DNA of 64,000 nucleotides, taken from positions 1 through 64,000 of the forward strand of contig JBGPPG010000001.1 of assembly GCA_041488455.1 (NCBI GenBank), written 5' to 3'. Positions 25,559-34,427 of the stretch are shown here, one piece after another. Both the position numbers and the translations under genes were made by a program. Below the pieces are notes generated by a model. The model made no database searches, was not told the origin of the DNA, and saw only the letters and a program-made list of their open reading frames with translations. Origin of the DNA: DASQPE01 sp041488455 (GTDB lineage Bacteria; Gemmatimonadota; Gemmatimonadetes; Gemmatimonadales; GWC2-71-9). How positions within the stretch are numbered: the first letter of the stretch is position 1; each line of letters starts with the position of its first letter.

Positions 25559-27040
25559 GTGAGCCCACGCCGCCCGGCCTCCCCACCGTTCCTGCTCACG
25601 CTCGACCCCCAGCGCCCGCTGCAACGGCAGCTCTACGACGGACTCCGCCAGGCGATCGTCGCCGGGCGCCTCCCGCCCGCAGCACGGCTGCCGTCGGCTC
25701 GCCTGCTGGCCGCCGACCTCGGCGTCTCCCGGAACACCGTCACGCTCGCGCTCGACCAGTTGAGTGCGGAGGGCTACGTCGAGGGGCATGTGCGCGCGGG
25801 GACATTCGTGAGCTGCACGCTCCCCGACGCTCTGCTCCAGACCGGGGCCTCTGCCCCTCCCCGCGGCGGACGTCCGGCGGGGGCGGCGCTGTCCCAACGC
25901 GGCAGGGCGCTGGCCCGGAGCGGATTTCCGGGCAGCGCGCTCGGCCGGCCGCGCCCGTTCCGGCCTGGCATCGCCGGGCTCGACGCGTTCCCCGCGGCCC
26001 TCTGGGCGCGACTGGCGGCCCGGAGGTGGCGTACGGCCGGGGTGTCCCTTGGCTACGGTGACCCCGCCGGCTACCTGCCTCTGCGCGAGGCGATTGCCGA
26101 CTACGTCAGACAGGCTCGCGGCGCCCGGTGCGCCGCCGACCAGGTGCTGGTGGTGAGCGGGTCGCAGCAGGGGCTCGACCTCGCCGCCCGGGTGCTCCTC
26201 GATCCCGGCGACGTCGCCTGGATCGAGGAGCCGGGGTATCTCGGCGCGCGTGCCGCGCTGCTCGCGGCCGGAGCGACGCTGGCTTCTGTTCCGGTGGACT
26301 CGCACGGGCTCGACGTCGCCGCGGGCGAGCGCCGTGCGCCGGAGGCCCGGCTCGCGTACGTATCACCGTCGCACCAGTTCCCGCTGGGAGTCACCTTGAG
26401 CGCAACCCGGCGGCTCGAGCTTCTCCGCTGGGCCCGACAGGCCCGGGCCTGGGTGCTCGAGGATGACTACGACAGCGAATACCGCTACGCGAGCCGCCCG
26501 CTGGCCTCGCTCCAGGGGCTCGACGAAGATGGCCGCGTCGTCTACATCGGGACGTTCAGCAAGACTCTCTTCCCGGGTCTTCGGCTGGGGTACGTGATTG
26601 CGCCGCCCGGAACCGAAGACGCCTTCCGGGCCGCACGGGCGGCGGCCGACCGCCACTCGCCGAGCCTCGAGCAGGCCGTGCTGGCGGACTTCATCGGAGC
26701 CGGCCACTTCGCCCGGCACGTGCGGCGGATGCGCGGGCTGTACCTGGAGCGTCGCGACGCGCTTCAGGACGCCGTCAACCGACGCCTCGGCGGCCTGGTT
26801 GAGCTCGGGCCGGCGGAGGCGGGCATGCACGTGCTTGGCTGGCTGCCTGCGGGGGTGGACGACGCGTGCGTGGCCTCGGCCCTCGCGGACGCGGGCGTCG
26901 AGGCACCGCCTCTGTCGCGCTATGCGCTCCGACCGCTCGAGCGCGGCGGGCTCCTGCTCGGCTACGCCGGCTTTTCCGACCGGGCCCTCAGAGCCGCCGT
27001 GGAGCGGGCCGCACCGGTGCTGGAGAAGCTCAGATCTTGA
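25559..27040 (+). CDS. MocR/PdxR-family regulator (GntR HTH + aminotransferase-like domain)
   Basis: 493 aa from the GTG at 25559; upstream in-frame sequence is a shadow. GntR winged helix at about 15-85 (LQRQLYDGLRQAIVAGRLPP, LPSARLLAADLGVSRNTVTL), linker, then a fold-type I aminotransferase domain with SGSQQGLDLAARVLLDPGDV, YVSPSHQFPLGVTLS, LEDDYDSEYRY and the PLP lysine in YIGTFSKTLFPGLRLGYV. Such proteins bind PLP or a PLP-amino acid adduct and regulate vitamin B6 or amino-acid genes. The obvious target is the divergent PPOX-fold gene. Start choice is tentative because the Shine-Dalgarno is weak. Confidence 0.9.
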   Translation: MSPRRPASPPFLLTLDPQRPLQRQLYDGLRQAIVAGRLPPAARLPSARLLAADLGVSRNTVTLALDQLSAEGYVEGHVRAGTFVSCTLPDALLQTGASAPPRGGRPAGAALSQRGRALARSGFPGSALGRPRPFRPGIAGLDAFPAALWARLAARRWRTAGVSLGYGDPAGYLPLREAIADYVRQARGARCAADQVLVVSGSQQGLDLAARVLLDPGDVAWIEEPGYLGARAALLAAGATLASVPVDSHGLDVAAGERRAPEARLAYVSPSHQFPLGVTLSATRRLELLRWARQARAWVLEDDYDSEYRYASRPLASLQGLDEDGRVVYIGTFSKTLFPGLRLGYVIAPPGTEDAFRAARAAADRHSPSLEQAVLADFIGAGHFARHVRRMRGLYLERRDALQDAVNRRLGGLVELGPAEAGMHVLGWLPAGVDDACVASALADAGVEAPPLSRYALRPLERGGLLLGYAGFSDRALRAAVERAAPVLEKLRS

Positions 27041-28139
27041 GGATGAGGCGCCTGCGGTAGAGCAGGTCGAGCACGAGGTACCAGAGCGCCACGAACGCGA
27101 CCGCAAAGGCGAGCGACGCGGCTTCCGGCGGGAGCCACGACGCGAAGAGAGACCGGTAGATGGCGGTCTGAACCGGAACGGTGTCGCCCTGGTAGGGGAC
27201 CTCGATCACGGAATAGATCAGCCGCGCCATTGCCTCTGATCCGGCGAACGCCACGATCGGATTCACTCCGAACACCACGAACGGCCGCGTCCACCAGGTG
27301 CTGCGGCGCTCCTCGATCAGCCACACGCAGGTGGCCAGCGCGACGCACGCCATTCCCGCTGTGAAGAGCACGTACGAGCTGCTCCACAGATTCTTGTTGA
27401 TCGGAAAGAACCAGTTCCAGACGGAGCCCAGAAGCAGGCCGAACGCCCCCATCGCGTAGAGGCCGTTGAGGCGCTCGGGGAGGGAAAGCGGCCGGGTAAT
27501 CCAGCGGCCCGCGGCAGCGCCGAGCAGGCAGCTCGCGATCGCCGGGAGGGTGGAGAGCGACCCCTCGGGGTCCCAGGTCTTCGTTTGGTCCCAGAGGTGG
27601 CCGTCGAGGAGCAGGCGGTCCACCCACGCCGCGAGGGTGGCGTGCGGAGGCGCGAGCACGGCCGGGCCAACGCCGGGAACCGGCACCAGCGTGAGCAGCA
27701 GCCAGTAGCCCACCAGCAACGCGGCGGCGGCCACGGTCTGGGTCCGTGCCGAGCTCCGGAGCACGAGCAGGCCGGTGACGAGGTAGACGACGCCGATGCG
27801 CTGGAGGACGCCGGGGATCCGCAGGTGCGTCAGTCGGTCCGCGGGAAGGAAGGGGAACGCGGATAGCAGCAAGCCGAGCAGCACGATGACGAGGGCGCGG
27901 CGAAGCACCTGGCGGACCAGCTCGCCGTCGTCGGCACCGCGGGCGCGTCGGGCGGAGAGCGACAGGTGGGTCGTGACGCCGACGATGAAGAGAAAGAACG
28001 GGAAGATCAGGTCGGTAGGCGTCCACCCGTGCCACACCGCGTGGCGCAACGGCGGATAGATGTGGCCCCAGCTGCCCGGATCGTTGACGAGAAGCATGCC
28101 CGCGACCGTGGCGCCGCGGAACACGTCGAGCGAGATCAG
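27030..28139 (-). CDS. HGSNAT/NagX-like multi-pass acyltransferase (DUF5009/DUF1624)
   Basis: 369 aa if started at the CTG at 28139. The family begins at LISLDVFRGATVAGMLLVND, and there is no ATG, GTG or TTG between the upstream gene's stop and this motif; the nearest in-frame ATG (28271) would add 44 unrelated residues read inside the deacetylase gene. Key features: PPLRHAVWHGWTPTDLIFPF, FLFIVGVTTHLSLSAR, RIPGVLQRIGVVYL and about ten transmembrane helices. Relatives transfer acetyl groups across membranes to amino sugars. It follows the polysaccharide deacetylase on the same strand, so the two probably modify the same glycan. Ends 11 bp inside the convergent MocR gene. Confidence 0.82.
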   Translation of the reverse strand: MISLDVFRGATVAGMLLVNDPGSWGHIYPPLRHAVWHGWTPTDLIFPFFLFIVGVTTHLSLSARRARGADDGELVRQVLRRALVIVLLGLLLSAFPFLPADRLTHLRIPGVLQRIGVVYLVTGLLVLRSSARTQTVAAAALLVGYWLLLTLVPVPGVGPAVLAPPHATLAAWVDRLLLDGHLWDQTKTWDPEGSLSTLPAIASCLLGAAAGRWITRPLSLPERLNGLYAMGAFGLLLGSVWNWFFPINKNLWSSSYVLFTAGMACVALATCVWLIEERRSTWWTRPFVVFGVNPIVAFAGSEAMARLIYSVIEVPYQGDTVPVQTAIYRSLFASWLPPEAASLAFAVAFVALWYLVLDLLYRRRLILKI

Positions 28140-28146
28140 TCGCCCG

Positions 28147-29067
28147 CTAGTGCCTGGATCCGGCGCCGTCGGCGACGTAGCGGTCCTTCTCCAGATGGTC
28201 GAGCTCGTGCGCGAGATTGTCGCCGATGATCTGTAGCCGGGGCAGGCGGAGCGGATCGAAGCCCGGAGCATGTGGGCTCTTGGCCGGCCCACCGGCGACC
28301 TCAAGGATCGCGTCGAACCGGTACGCGACCGCGCTGCCCGTCTTCGGATCGCGCCAGCTCCCCTGGTGAGCCAGCTCCCGGTTCTTGGGCCAGATGCCGA
28401 GCGGGAGAGCGAACGTGCGCACGCGGTAGCCGGGAACGGCCGAGTCGATGGCGACGAGGCTTCGGGCGATCTGCTCCTGTACGCCGGCGTCCGAGAGCGT
28501 GGAGAGATTGGCGTGCCAGAGCGTGTGCGCGCACAGCTCGAAGCCCTGGTCGGCCAGGAACTTGAGCTTGCGGAACCGCCACGCCGTCTGCTGTCCGTCG
28601 ATGCCGCGGTCGCCGAAGAACGCGTGCCCGGCGCTCGCCGCTGGGAGGAGACAGAACGTCGCGCGCAGCGGCCAGTCCGGGTGGCGCTTCGCGAAATCGA
28701 GCCAGATCCCGACGCCGCTCTCTGGGTCGATGTCGAGCGTGCCGTCGCGCGCGGTGTAGCGGAACTGGCCCGGCGAGGCGTCGTCGAACGTGAAGACGAC
28801 TGGCGAAGTTCCGGGAGGCAGGGCGATGTCCCCGTCGATCAGCTGTGCGATGGTGATGGGGCGGTACCCTCGATCGTAGAGTAACTCGAGGTCGCGGCGG
28901 AAGCCGTCGCGCGAGCGTCCCCACCGGCTGTCCCGGTCGGCGATCAGATGATACTCGAGAACGGGGATGCGGCCGAGCGTATTCGGGGATCGGGGGGGTC
29001 CAGGCGCCTGGGCGCGGACGCCGGACGCGAGACCCAGCACGGCGATGAGAACGGCGACGCGGAGCAT
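28147..29067 (-). CDS. Polysaccharide deacetylase (NodB-homology) family protein, exported
   Basis: 306 aa from the ATG at 29067. Signal peptide MLRVAVLIAVLGLASGVRAQ. The NodB core has VVFTFDDASPGQFRYT (catalytic Asp pair) and later FELCAHTLWHANLS, whose His pair with intervening residues completes the metal site, then YRVRTFALPLGIWPKN. It hydrolyses N- or O-acetyl groups of a cell-surface or periplasmic glycan. The following gene is an HGSNAT-like acyltransferase. No strong Shine-Dalgarno is visible, so the start is judged from the signal peptide. Confidence 0.88.
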   Translation of the reverse strand: MLRVAVLIAVLGLASGVRAQAPGPPRSPNTLGRIPVLEYHLIADRDSRWGRSRDGFRRDLELLYDRGYRPITIAQLIDGDIALPPGTSPVVFTFDDASPGQFRYTARDGTLDIDPESGVGIWLDFAKRHPDWPLRATFCLLPAASAGHAFFGDRGIDGQQTAWRFRKLKFLADQGFELCAHTLWHANLSTLSDAGVQEQIARSLVAIDSAVPGYRVRTFALPLGIWPKNRELAHQGSWRDPKTGSAVAYRFDAILEVAGGPAKSPHAPGFDPLRLPRLQIIGDNLAHELDHLEKDRYVADGAGSRH

Positions 29068-29172
29068 TCGGCGAGGGAAGTTAGCCCGTGCGCTTGACCC
29101 GCGACAGGCTTCCAGACAGGCTTCATCAAAGCCGTTCCCCGCGCACGTTCGCCGAGGTGAGGCTGAATCGAC

Positions 29173-31176
29173 GTGGACCGCGACCTGTCGGCCTTTCTGG
29201 TTCAGCTCTCCATTGCCATCCACAAGAGCGCCACGTACCCCCCAGGCCATCCTCTGGCCGCGGCGGCGGTAGACGTGGCGCTGAAGAGCCTCACCGCGCT
29301 GCTGCGCCAGCGGCCGGTCCTCGCCCTCGGCGTCACTCGAACCCAGATCGTCATCGACGGTGAGGGAACCGATCCGACCCATCCCGTGCTGCGTGAGCTG
29401 GCCCAGCGACTCTACCGCTGCCAGCTCGGGGGCCTCAGCTTCTCGCTCGGCCTGGAGGCGGAGGAGCTGACCGGCGTCCTGCGGGCGATGACCGGGGACG
29501 CGGCCGGTCTGGCGGCGGCCGATCCCGCCGTCTGGCCTCACATCGGGCTGCACGCTCTGGCGTTCGACCAGCTCCGGCTGGCGGAAGGAGAGAGCGAGAG
29601 CGGCGAGCAGCAGGGCGGCGACAAGCTGTCCCGGCTGTGGACCGACCTCGTGGGCGCGGCCCTCGGCCTCGGGACCGACGCCAGTACCCACGCGGACCCG
29701 CGACTCCTCGCTGCGGCGATCGACGCCCGCGCCGGCGAGCGCGGCTTCGCCCAGACCGTCACCCGCCAGCTCCTGGCCCTCAGCCGCCAGACGCGTCTAG
29801 GCGGCGGGCAGGACAACCGGGTGGTGAGCAAGCAGCTCGCGGAGCTGTTGGCCAGCATCAGGCCCGAAACGCTCCACCGTCTCCTGCAATTCTCTCCCGA
29901 CCCCGCGCAGCGCGAGCAGCTCCTCGTGGAGTTGTCCCGCTCGATGCCGGTCGGCGCGGTGATCGAGCTGCTCCGCGCCGCGTCCGAGGCCAATCAGCAG
30001 ACGATCTCCCACGGGCTGCTGCGGATTCTCGCGAAGCTCGCGGCGCACGCCCAGTCGCACGACGATGACGCGCAGAGCGAGGCGGACGACTCCTTGCGGG
30101 ACATGGTTCGCGAGCTCGTGGGCGACTGGGCGCTCAAGGATCCGAACCCCGAGGTCTACAGCGACATGCTCGAGGGGCTGGCGCGACCCCCTTCTGCCGG
30201 CGCATCGGCGTCGGGCCGTCAGGCAAAGGGCGGCGAGGGGGATGAGCCGCTGCGGTTAGTGGAGACCGCGCTCGAGCTCGGGACCTGGGGAGCGTCGATC
30301 GGCACGGCGGTGGCTACGCTGATCGAGCAGCAGGAGGTTCCGGCGCTTCTCGGCCTCCTCGCGCAGGCCCCGGACGGCGATCCGGCGGCGGAGGCGATTT
30401 GGGCGCTGCTCCCTCTTCAGGACGAGCTGCGGCGTGCTCTTAGTAGTGCGGAGCCGGACGCCGCTCTTGTGGAGCGACTGCTGCCTCGCCTCGGACTCGA
30501 CGCTACCGACCCGCTGCTCGACGCGCTGGCGGGAGCGAACTCCCGGGCGCTGCGGCGCCGGCTGCTCACCTGGCTGACGCACCTCGGACCTGGCATCGGC
30601 CCCATGGTCATGGCGAGGCTGGACTCGCCGCACTGGTACGTCCTCCGCAACATGCTGGTGCTCCTTGGCGGCATGGACCCCTGGCCATCCGGCTTCTCCC
30701 CGGCGGCCCATCTCACTCACACGGACGCGCGGGTCCGCCGGGAGGCGCTGAAGCTGGCGCTCAGGACGCCCGAGCTCCGGGATCAGGCGATCTGCACCGG
30801 ACTAACGGACGGCGACGAGCTCATCCTCCGGACGGCACTTGCCGCGGCGCTCGACGGCTGCCCCCCGGAAGCCGCGCCGCTGCTCGTCGACCAGCTGGAG
30901 TCGCACACGCAGCCAGCGGATGTCCGGCTTCTGATCGTTCGTGTCCTCGCGATGCTTCCGGTGCCCGAGGCCCGGGACTGTCTGGTCCGCCGAGTGCAGG
31001 GCCGGCGGCGTTGGATGCTCTGGAGGCGTCTGGCGCCTAAGTCTCCGGAGACCGTGGCCGCGCTCGCGGGGCTCGCCGGGCGCTGGGGTGGCGACCCCGC
31101 GGCTGCAAACGTGCTGCGCCTGGCCCGGAGCAGCCGCGACGCCGAGGTGCGGGTCGCGGCGGGAGGAGCGGGATGA
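29173..31176 (+). CDS. HEAT-repeat-like protein paired with an HD-GYP protein
   Basis: 667 aa, GTG start. The N-terminal about 130 residues (FLVQLSIAIHKSATYPPGHP, LAAAAVDVALKSL, and a following helical/beta region) match the N-terminus of the next gene's product, so both carry the same uncharacterised module. The rest is helical with HEAT-like units, for example LLVELSRSMPVGAVIELLRA, DSPHWYVLRNMLVLLGGMDP, DARVRREALKLAL and DVRLLIVRVLAMLPVPEARD. It has no catalytic motif. It overlaps the HD-GYP gene by 4 bp (ATGA), so they are translated together and may interact. Function unknown. Confidence 0.82.
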   Translation: MDRDLSAFLVQLSIAIHKSATYPPGHPLAAAAVDVALKSLTALLRQRPVLALGVTRTQIVIDGEGTDPTHPVLRELAQRLYRCQLGGLSFSLGLEAEELTGVLRAMTGDAAGLAAADPAVWPHIGLHALAFDQLRLAEGESESGEQQGGDKLSRLWTDLVGAALGLGTDASTHADPRLLAAAIDARAGERGFAQTVTRQLLALSRQTRLGGGQDNRVVSKQLAELLASIRPETLHRLLQFSPDPAQREQLLVELSRSMPVGAVIELLRAASEANQQTISHGLLRILAKLAAHAQSHDDDAQSEADDSLRDMVRELVGDWALKDPNPEVYSDMLEGLARPPSAGASASGRQAKGGEGDEPLRLVETALELGTWGASIGTAVATLIEQQEVPALLGLLAQAPDGDPAAEAIWALLPLQDELRRALSSAEPDAALVERLLPRLGLDATDPLLDALAGANSRALRRRLLTWLTHLGPGIGPMVMARLDSPHWYVLRNMLVLLGGMDPWPSGFSPAAHLTHTDARVRREALKLALRTPELRDQAICTGLTDGDELILRTALAAALDGCPPEAAPLLVDQLESHTQPADVRLLIVRVLAMLPVPEARDCLVRRVQGRRRWMLWRRLAPKSPETVAALAGLAGRWGGDPAAANVLRLARSSRDAEVRVAAGGAG

Positions 31177-32348
31177 GCGATCCCTTCCGCTACCTGACCT
31201 CCCTGGGCCAGGCGCTCTCCGCGATGGGACTGTACCCTGCCGGTCATCCGGCACGGGAGCGGACGGTCGATGCGTCGTTCGAGCTTCTGGGCGAGCTCTC
31301 CGCGGAGGCGGAGCCGCGATTCTCCTTCCTCGACGGCGAAGTGATCTACCAGCGCCAGATCCTGCGGGAGCTGGCGGCCTGGGAGTGGGCCGGGCGGCTT
31401 GCGGCGAAGGGTGTGGAGCGGATCGAGTTCCTCGAGGGCGTGACGCGCGACGAATACGCCGGCTGGCTCGACGATCTGCACAAGCTGCTGATCGGCGAGG
31501 CGATGGATACGGCGGAGGCCCGCCAGCTGCTGAGCCGGCGCATCCGCTACGGAGCGGTCGAGGTGCGCGGCCAGTCCGACGGTGCAGCCCCGGAGGCGGC
31601 CCCGGAAGACGACAGGACGCTCCCGGACCTCGACGCCGAGGTGGAGACGATCAACTGGATCCACGGCGAGGTGGGACGCCTGGGCCGTCTCCCGCTGCTC
31701 GAGGCGGAAGCGGTAGTGAGATCGCTCGCGGTCGCGATGCGGAGCCAGCGTCAGATCCGGCTGCCGCTGCTCCAGCTCAAGAACTTCGATCAGTACACCA
31801 CCACTCACTCGAGCAACGTCGCCGTGCTCGCCATGGCGCTCACCGAGTATCTGGGTCTCGGCTCGCGCGAGGTGCGGCTGTTCGGGGTGGCCGGACTACT
31901 GCACGACCTGGGAAAGGTGCGGATCCCGAAGGACATTCTGGTGAAGCCCGGGCAGTTCACCGAGGAGGAGCGGGCGGTGATGCAGGGGCACCCCAAGGAG
32001 GGGGCCCGGATCATCATCGAGCAGGAGATGCGGCTGGACGTGGCCGCCTTCGTAGCCTACGAGCACCACATCATGCTGAATGGCGGAGGCTACCCGACGC
32101 TCCGTTACCCCCGCGAGTGCCACTACGCCAGCAAGGTCGTCCACGTGTGCGACGTGTACGACGCGCTGTGCACGGACCGCCCCTACCGGGCAGCGTGGAC
32201 GTCGGAGCGGGCGGTCGGCTACCTCGGCGAGCGCTCCGGCATGGAGTTCGATCCGGAGCTGGTGGACGCCTTCAGCCGCATGATCCACGACTGGGCCCAG
32301 CGGCGGATGCCGATGCCCGACGAGCCGGCGCCGGAGCCGGTACAGTAG
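31173..32348 (+). CDS. HD-GYP-type phosphohydrolase
   Basis: 391 aa. N-terminal module (about 1-110: LTSLGQALSAMGLYPAGHPA) is shared with the preceding HEAT-repeat protein. C-terminal HD-GYP domain: DQYTTTHSSNVAVLAMALTE, the HD motif GLLHDLGKVRIPKDIL, then KPGQFTEEERAVMQGHPKEG, YEHHIMLNGGGYP and ASKVVHVCDVYDALCTDRPY. The GYP region reads HHIMLNGGGYP instead of the usual HHERxDGxGYP, so cyclic-di-GMP hydrolysis is possible but not certain. Soluble, with no membrane segment. Confidence 0.9.
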   Translation: MSDPFRYLTSLGQALSAMGLYPAGHPARERTVDASFELLGELSAEAEPRFSFLDGEVIYQRQILRELAAWEWAGRLAAKGVERIEFLEGVTRDEYAGWLDDLHKLLIGEAMDTAEARQLLSRRIRYGAVEVRGQSDGAAPEAAPEDDRTLPDLDAEVETINWIHGEVGRLGRLPLLEAEAVVRSLAVAMRSQRQIRLPLLQLKNFDQYTTTHSSNVAVLAMALTEYLGLGSREVRLFGVAGLLHDLGKVRIPKDILVKPGQFTEEERAVMQGHPKEGARIIIEQEMRLDVAAFVAYEHHIMLNGGGYPTLRYPRECHYASKVVHVCDVYDALCTDRPYRAAWTSERAVGYLGERSGMEFDPELVDAFSRMIHDWAQRRMPMPDEPAPEPVQ

Positions 32349-32382
32349 CCCCTTCGCGGTCCGCCTTACAGCCGCTTGTGAG

Positions 32383-33270
32383 TCAGCGCACCTCGAACGT
32401 GAGCGTTGCCCAGCGCGACTCGTAGTCGTGCGGTCCGTCCTGGACCTTCTCCATTCGGACAAACTTCGCATACCAGCGGCCGCGGGTCGTGAGCTTGAGG
32501 GCGGCGACGCCGTCCACGTCCGTGCGCAGCTCCTGGACGCCCATGCGGGCTCCGGCGGGCGTGCGTCCGCCCGCCAGCACCGAGAGTCCCACCGCGGGCC
32601 GGCCGTCCACCAGACAACGGAGCCGGAGCGTGCCGCCGGGCCCGAGAGCGTACGGGTTGTCGAGCGGGACGATCTCCGCCGCGTAGCCGAGGGGGGTGGA
32701 GAAGCCGTCGGTTCGAGCGGCGCCGACCTGGAAGACTGCTTTCACATGCTTGGAGTAGCGCTCGTGCGCGGAGTCGGCGGAGATACCCGCGCGCGCCCGG
32801 GCCTCGAGCACATCCCGGATCGCCTCGTCCTGGAGATACGCGGTGAACTGCTTTCCCGCGAGCGCGATCTCGCTCGGCCGGGTGGAGAGTGCAACGACGT
32901 ACGTGCCCGGCCCTCGGAGGCGAAGCGAGAGCAGTGTGGTGTCGCCCTGGGCGGATACACTGCCCGTGTCGAGCGGTTCGCGGCCGCCGGGGGTCACAAG
33001 GGAAAGATCCGCGATGCGGCGGCGCTCGATCGCGTTCTCGCTCTTGGTGAAGGTGCCGTTGAGCACGGGCACCCGCACCGTCGCACCAGGCGAGAGAAAG
33101 AAGGTGTCGAGCTTGATGAAGAGGTCATGAGCGGAGAGTGCCGACGCGAGGGCCAGTACGGCCCCCGCTGCCAGCGCCGCGATGCGCCGGGCCCTCATCG
33201 CGCACCAGCCAGCGCCTCGAGCGCCGGGGGCGAGCAGAGAGACGAGCATCGGACGAACGACGCGGCGCAT
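32383..33270 (-). CDS. DUF4198 domain protein, exported
   Basis: 295 aa from the ATG at 33270, which has GAGGAGCCCCGC upstream; an internal ATG at 33198 gives a more ordinary signal peptide (MRARRIAALAAGAVLALASA) but a poor ribosome site. After the signal comes HDLFIKLDTFFLSPGATVRV, the usual DUF4198 start, followed by beta-rich sequence to LTTRGRWYAKFVRMEK near the end. DUF4198 proteins are periplasmic, and some are linked to nickel/cobalt uptake systems; no transporter is adjacent here, so the ligand is unknown. Confidence 0.82.
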   Translation of the reverse strand: MRRVVRPMLVSLLAPGARGAGWCAMRARRIAALAAGAVLALASALSAHDLFIKLDTFFLSPGATVRVPVLNGTFTKSENAIERRRIADLSLVTPGGREPLDTGSVSAQGDTTLLSLRLRGPGTYVVALSTRPSEIALAGKQFTAYLQDEAIRDVLEARARAGISADSAHERYSKHVKAVFQVGAARTDGFSTPLGYAAEIVPLDNPYALGPGGTLRLRCLVDGRPAVGLSVLAGGRTPAGARMGVQELRTDVDGVAALKLTTRGRWYAKFVRMEKVQDGPHDYESRWATLTFEVR

Positions 33271-33360
33271 GCGGGGCTCCTCGGGCGGTGGCGAAAGCGC
33301 CGTAATCTGTCTGGGCGAAGCCGCCCGGGCCACTTTGCTGTGGGTGCCCGCGTCAGTCGC

Positions 33361-33390
33361 TTGACATTCCGACTGAAAGACTCGCAATTT
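33361..33390 (+). promoter_or_regulatory. Possible promoter of the rhodanese gene
   Basis: TTGACA at 33361-33366 is a consensus -35. A weak -10 (CAATTT, 33385-33390) follows after 18 bp, about 60 bp before the rhodanese ATG. The region is AT-richer than the surrounding coding DNA. Only the -35 is strong. Confidence 0.4.
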
Positions 33391-33451
33391 GGGTCTGGAC
33401 ACGCAACCAGCGTGGCCGAGCGCTGTCACGCCGCAATCCGGAGGACAGGAC

Positions 33452-34345
33452 ATGCCGCAAGAGCAATCAATTCCGGCCGTCGTACCCATCGAGCAGCGGG
33501 GGTACGTCCACCCGGAAGTGCTCGTTTCCACCGCGTGGGTCGCCGAGCACCTGAACGACCCGAAGGTACGCCTGGTCGAGTCGGACGAGGACGTGCTGCT
33601 CTATGAGACCGGGCACATTCCCGGCGCGGTCAAGGTCGACTGGGTGGCGGATCTCAACGATCCACTGCTCCGGGACTACGTCGGGCGCGAGCGGCTTCAA
33701 TCTCTGCTCCGGTCGAAGGGCATCAGCCGGGACACGACGATCGTGTTCTACGGGGACAAGAACAACTGGTGGGCGACGTACAGCTTCTGGGTGCTTCGCC
33801 TGTTCGGTCTCGAGAACCTGAGGGTGATGGACGGCGGGCGGCAGCGCTGGGCGGAAGAGCAGCGGGCCCTTACCACGGAGGCGCCGCGCCATCCGGAGGG
33901 CAACATCGTCGTGGGCGAGCGGAACGATGCCTCCATCCGGGCTTTCCGGGACGAGGTGCTGGAGCACGCGCGCCAGCGCGGCTCGATGGTGGACGTGAGG
34001 AGCCCCGAGGAGTTCCGCGGCGAACGGCTGCACATGCCTGAGTACCCCAGCGAGGGCGCGCTTCGCGGCGGCCACATTCCGGGGGCCCGAAGCATTCCGT
34101 GGGGTCGCGCCGTCAACCCCGAGACGCACACTTTCCGCCCCGCTACAGAGCTGCGTACGATCTATGAGCAGGAGAACGGGCTCACCCGCGGCGGGGACAC
34201 GATCGTCTACTGCCGGATCGGGGAGCGCTCGTCCCACACCTGGTTCGCGCTCACCTATCTGCTGGGCTTCGGACGGGTCCGGAATTACGACGGATCGTGG
34301 ACGGAGTGGGGGAACGGGGTGCGGTTGCCGATCGAGAAGCCTTAA
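33452..34345 (+). CDS. sseA: Sulfurtransferase with two rhodanese domains (SseA-like)
   Basis: 297 aa from the ATG at 33452 (GGAGGACAGGAC upstream). Two rhodanese domains: the first (about 15-140) with VRLVESDEDVLLYETGHIPG, AVKVDW and FYGDKNNWWATYSFWVLRLF lacks the active cysteine; the second has VDVRSPEEFRGE, GHIPGARSIPWGRAVNPETH and the catalytic loop YCRIGERSSHTWFAL. This matches thiosulfate/3-mercaptopyruvate sulfurtransferases. The SufU-like scaffold gene follows 82 bp downstream, suggesting a shared role in sulfur delivery. Confidence 0.93.
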   Translation: MPQEQSIPAVVPIEQRGYVHPEVLVSTAWVAEHLNDPKVRLVESDEDVLLYETGHIPGAVKVDWVADLNDPLLRDYVGRERLQSLLRSKGISRDTTIVFYGDKNNWWATYSFWVLRLFGLENLRVMDGGRQRWAEEQRALTTEAPRHPEGNIVVGERNDASIRAFRDEVLEHARQRGSMVDVRSPEEFRGERLHMPEYPSEGALRGGHIPGARSIPWGRAVNPETHTFRPATELRTIYEQENGLTRGGDTIVYCRIGERSSHTWFALTYLLGFGRVRNYDGSWTEWGNGVRLPIEKP

Positions 34346-34350
34346 GGGAA

Positions 34351-34394
34351 GCCGTTAGCCGTTAGCCGTTAGCCGTTAGCTAATGGCTAACGGC
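34351..34394. repeat. GCCGTTA tandem repeat with hairpin
   Basis: Four tandem copies of the 7-mer GCCGTTA (34351-34378) run into an inverted copy: GCCGTTAGC (34372-34380), loop TAATG, GCTAACGGC (34386-34394). The hairpin lies between the rhodanese stop and the SufU-like start and could act as a terminator or mRNA end, though no T run follows. Confidence 0.8.
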
Positions 34395-34427
34395 CAACAG
34401 TTTCCCGAACACCGCTATCCTTCCTCC

